Shown: one piece after another, positions 6,831-8,551 of the stretch
Layout of the letters: each line of letters begins with the position of its first letter
How positions within the stretch are numbered: position 1 is the first letter of the stretch
Source of the DNA: Planctomycetota bacterium
Lineage (GTDB): Bacteria > Planctomycetota > Phycisphaerae > UBA1845
NCBI GenBank assembly: GCA_022563615.1
Contig: JADFMZ010000117.1
Span: 1-8,551, forward strand
Length of the DNA: 8,551 nucleotides
Direction: 5' to 3'
Position numbers and translations under genes: made by a program
Notes under the pieces: model-generated
Database searches by the model: none
Told to the model about the DNA's origin: nothing
Seen by the model: only the letters and a program-made list of their open reading frames with translations

Positions 6831-8033
6831 ATGTTGCAGAAGCGAATGGTTCAACTGATGTTGTTCGTCTTCCTCGGACAGGGAGTGCCCCTATCCGCTA
6901 CGCCTCCTTTCTACAATCGTTGGCAGACGTTCGATGTGAGTGACGGATTGCCGAGCAATAAGGTTTTCTGTGTATACGCAACCGACAGTGAAGTGTGGGC
7001 GGGTACCGACAATGGCCTTGTGCGGTGGGATGGGAAGGAGTGGCGGACCTACAACACCAGGGACGGTCTCGCGCACCGGGTCGTGATGGCCATTGCACAG
7101 GATCCAAATACGGGTGACCTCTGGTTTGCGACGCTCGGCGGGGTGTCCAGGTTTTCAGGGGGGCGCTTCGACACCTTCACGCAACTCAACAGCGGCTTGA
7201 CCAACGACGTCGTGTACGGACTGACCGTTGCGAACGGAGAAGTCTGGGCGGCCACGGCGGCCGGCGCCAGCCGCTACGAAATCGGGCGTAACCGCTGGAC
7301 GCTCTACGATGAAACCAACACGCCGATGCACGAAATCTGGTGTTATTCCGCAGCCAGTTGTGGGGATAAGGTATATCTGGCTGTTTGGGGCGGCGGCCTG
7401 TTGGAGTTCAGCCGAAGTAAGAAGCGCTGGAAGGATTATCGCGATCCGGACGGCGAAATGGAAATTGACCTGTTCCGCAACGACGGCCTCGTGCACGATG
7501 TAGTTTCCAGCGTTGCCTGTGACGATTCGGGCGTCGTATGGGTGGGAACCTATTTCGGGTTGAGCACCTACGACGGTCGCAAGTGGCTCAACTTCATGGA
7601 TCACGATCCGCCCGTCGGCGGATTGGTCAGTAACTTCATCAATTTCGTCACGACGCATGACGGAATGGGCTGGATCGCAACGGACAACGGGTTGAACGCG
7701 ACGGATCGAAAACATTGGTGGACCTACCAGCGGGATCCGGAAACCGGCCGGGGGATCGTACTCTGGGCGCCGGCTGACGCGCCACAGGAACGGATAGAAA
7801 TCGAAACGATTTTTCCACACAACTACATTTTCGGCATCAGTTTTCAGGGTGATGACATCTGGCTGGCGACGGGGGAAGGCTTGGCCCGCGGGTGGCGGGC
7901 GGAACAGCAGGTCGAAAGCTCCTCCCTGCCCGACAGCCCGAGGAAGAGAGTGCTCGGGAGACCAACCCGCGCACAGGAACTGAACGATCTTTTAGGAAAA
8001 GGTTTTGATGATGGAGTCCAATCCGATGATTGA
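6831..8033 (+). CDS. Secreted two-component-regulator-type propeller, no kinase domain
   Basis: The 400-residue product starts at ATG 6831. GAGGTGA (6822-6828) is the ribosome site, and an in-frame GTG at 6825 lies within that site and is unlikely. The preceding stop is 16 nt upstream. Residues 1-24 form a signal peptide (LQKR, hydrophobic LMLFVFLGQGVPLSA, then TPP). The rest consists of repeats of the Reg_prop type, seen as FDVSDGLPSNKVFCV, EVWAGTDNGLVRWDG, DLWFATLGGVSRFSG, EVWAATAAGASRYE, VVWVGTYFGLSTYDG, GWIATDNGLNATD and DIWLATGEGLARG. These blades normally form the periplasmic sensor of hybrid two-component kinases. Here there is no transmembrane segment, histidine kinase or response-regulator domain, and the protein ends in a charged tail of about 45 residues. 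It probably acts as a free periplasmic binding protein or assembly component. It would complete a series of four different propellers. Confidence 0.85.
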   Translation: MLQKRMVQLMLFVFLGQGVPLSATPPFYNRWQTFDVSDGLPSNKVFCVYATDSEVWAGTDNGLVRWDGKEWRTYNTRDGLAHRVVMAIAQDPNTGDLWFATLGGVSRFSGGRFDTFTQLNSGLTNDVVYGLTVANGEVWAATAAGASRYEIGRNRWTLYDETNTPMHEIWCYSAASCGDKVYLAVWGGGLLEFSRSKKRWKDYRDPDGEMEIDLFRNDGLVHDVVSSVACDDSGVVWVGTYFGLSTYDGRKWLNFMDHDPPVGGLVSNFINFVTTHDGMGWIATDNGLNATDRKHWWTYQRDPETGRGIVLWAPADAPQERIEIETIFPHNYIFGISFQGDDIWLATGEGLARGWRAEQQVESSSLPDSPRKRVLGRPTRAQELNDLLGKGFDDGVQSDD

Positions 8034-8490
8034 AACGACGCGAAGCAGAATTCCCAAGTCGCCCATCGAGAACAAACGCGTTCTCTGCGAGGCGTACGAT
8101 TATCCCAAGAAGGTTGCGTTTTCGCGCGGGATGCGCGTTGAGCTGGACAACTGCGTGATGCTGTTCATCTCGGGAACGGCCAGCGTCGACGAAAGCGGAG
8201 AGTCGATTTATCCGGGCGACGTCAAGGCGCAGACGCGGCGCACCTTCGAAAACATCGCCGCGCTACTGGCCAGCGAGGGCGCCGACTGGCGCGACATCGT
8301 CCGAACGACGTGTTACCTCGCGGACTTTCGCTACTACGATGAGTTCAACGAGAGTCGCAATGCATTCTATGAGGAGCAGAAGGTCGACCCGTTGCCGGCC
8401 AGCACGTGCATCGAGGCGAGAATCTGCAGGTCCGAGCTTCTCGTCGAGATCGAAGCCATCGCCATGATTCGCAAGGACCCTGTGAAGTGA
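8008..8490 (+). CDS. Rid (YjgF/YER057c/UK114) family protein lacking the catalytic Arg
   Basis: The 160-residue product starts at ATG 8008 or the adjacent ATG 8011, with AGGAAAAGG at 7994-8002, and overlaps the upstream gene by 26 nt. No signal peptide is seen, so it is cytosolic. Family signatures are ISGTAS (54-59), FENIAALLASEGADWRDIV (80-98), TCYLADF (101-107) and the terminal VEIEAIAMI (146-154). Canonical RidA hydrolyses reactive enamines and imines using Arg105 in its PARSC motif. An ungapped alignment from that Pro to the EIEAIA end places Ser132 (PASTC, 130-134) at the Arg position, while the Cys and the terminal Glu pair are kept. It therefore probably belongs to a Rid subgroup without standard imine deaminase activity. 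An N-terminal extension of about 25 residues is also longer than in E. coli RidA. Within this operon its role is unknown. Confidence 0.87.
   Translation: MMESNPMIETTRSRIPKSPIENKRVLCEAYDYPKKVAFSRGMRVELDNCVMLFISGTASVDESGESIYPGDVKAQTRRTFENIAALLASEGADWRDIVRTTCYLADFRYYDEFNESRNAFYEEQKVDPLPASTCIEARICRSELLVEIEAIAMIRKDPVK
8473..8477 (+). promoter_or_regulatory. Shine-Dalgarno for the truncated downstream gene
   Basis: AAGGA lies nine bases before GTG 8487, within the last codons of the Rid gene. This spacing, with the four-base start/stop overlap, supports a coupled downstream gene. Confidence 0.4.
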
Positions 8491-8551
8491 TTTTCCGACG
8501 CTCCATCTTGAAACCAGAAATGCTGCACTGGATCGCTACTGCGCTACTCAC
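8487..8551 (+). CDS. Start of a coupled downstream gene, cut by the window end
   Basis: GTG 8487 overlaps the Rid stop codon as GTGA, a classic translational coupling arrangement. It opens a frame to the window end reading MIFRRSILKPEMLHWIATAL and onward. A basic start followed by a hydrophobic run suggests a signal peptide or first membrane helix. An in-frame ATG at 8520 is an alternative start, but no good ribosome site precedes it. With only about 22 codons visible, the family cannot be named. Confidence 0.5.
   Translation, partial: MIFRRSILKPEMLHWIATALL

Noticed and set aside
7155..7820. Minus-strand open frame of 221 codons
   Set aside because: It is antisense to the Reg_prop propeller and has no supported start or domain.
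1..8551. Mobile element, tRNA or phage attachment site
   Set aside because: No transposase, integrase, terminal repeats or tRNA-like cloverleaf was seen on either strand.

Overview
The window is an all-plus-strand, fairly GC-rich bacterial segment. It carries a lone MarR-type regulator, a 0.5 kb gene-free stretch with promoter-like and hairpin signals, and then a tightly packed run of five complete genes plus the first codons of a sixth. The protein families point to a Planctomycetes-like or related environmental bacterium: an HzsA-related beta-propeller with c-type haem motifs, an FG-GAP/ASPIC-UnbV (CRTAC1-type) protein, and a YVTN propeller fused to a di-haem peroxidase. The lineage is inferred from gene content, because no rRNA or other phylogenetic marker is present.

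Layout. 1-50: candidate -10 box and a perfect inverted repeat just upstream of the regulator. 51-650: MarR-family regulator with a four-cysteine C-terminal cluster. 651-1154: no convincing gene. It holds a hairpin pair after the regulator, a palindrome, a sigma70-like promoter near 960-988, and a leader of about 160 nt rich in stem-forming repeats. 1155-3191: HzsA-related secreted cytochrome with a TolB-like propeller. 3172-4941: secreted seven-repeat FG-GAP protein with an ASPIC/UnbV domain. 4910-6814: YVTN propeller plus di-haem cytochrome c peroxidase/MauG-like protein. 6831-8033: secreted two-component-regulator-type propeller without a kinase. 8008-8490: Rid (YjgF/YER057c/UK114) family protein with the catalytic arginine position changed to serine. 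8487 onward: start of a probable membrane or secreted protein, cut by the window edge.

The genes overlap by 4-32 nt or are 16 nt apart, so they read as one translationally coupled operon. Four consecutive products have signal-peptide-like N termini and are built from four unrelated beta-propeller repeat types. Two of them together carry four c-type haem attachment motifs. The most economical reading is a periplasmic or extracytoplasmic redox assembly, with a small cytosolic Rid-like protein and perhaps a membrane partner. The substrate cannot be told from the sequence. The HzsA similarity alone does not indicate anammox: no HzsB or HzsC gene is present here.
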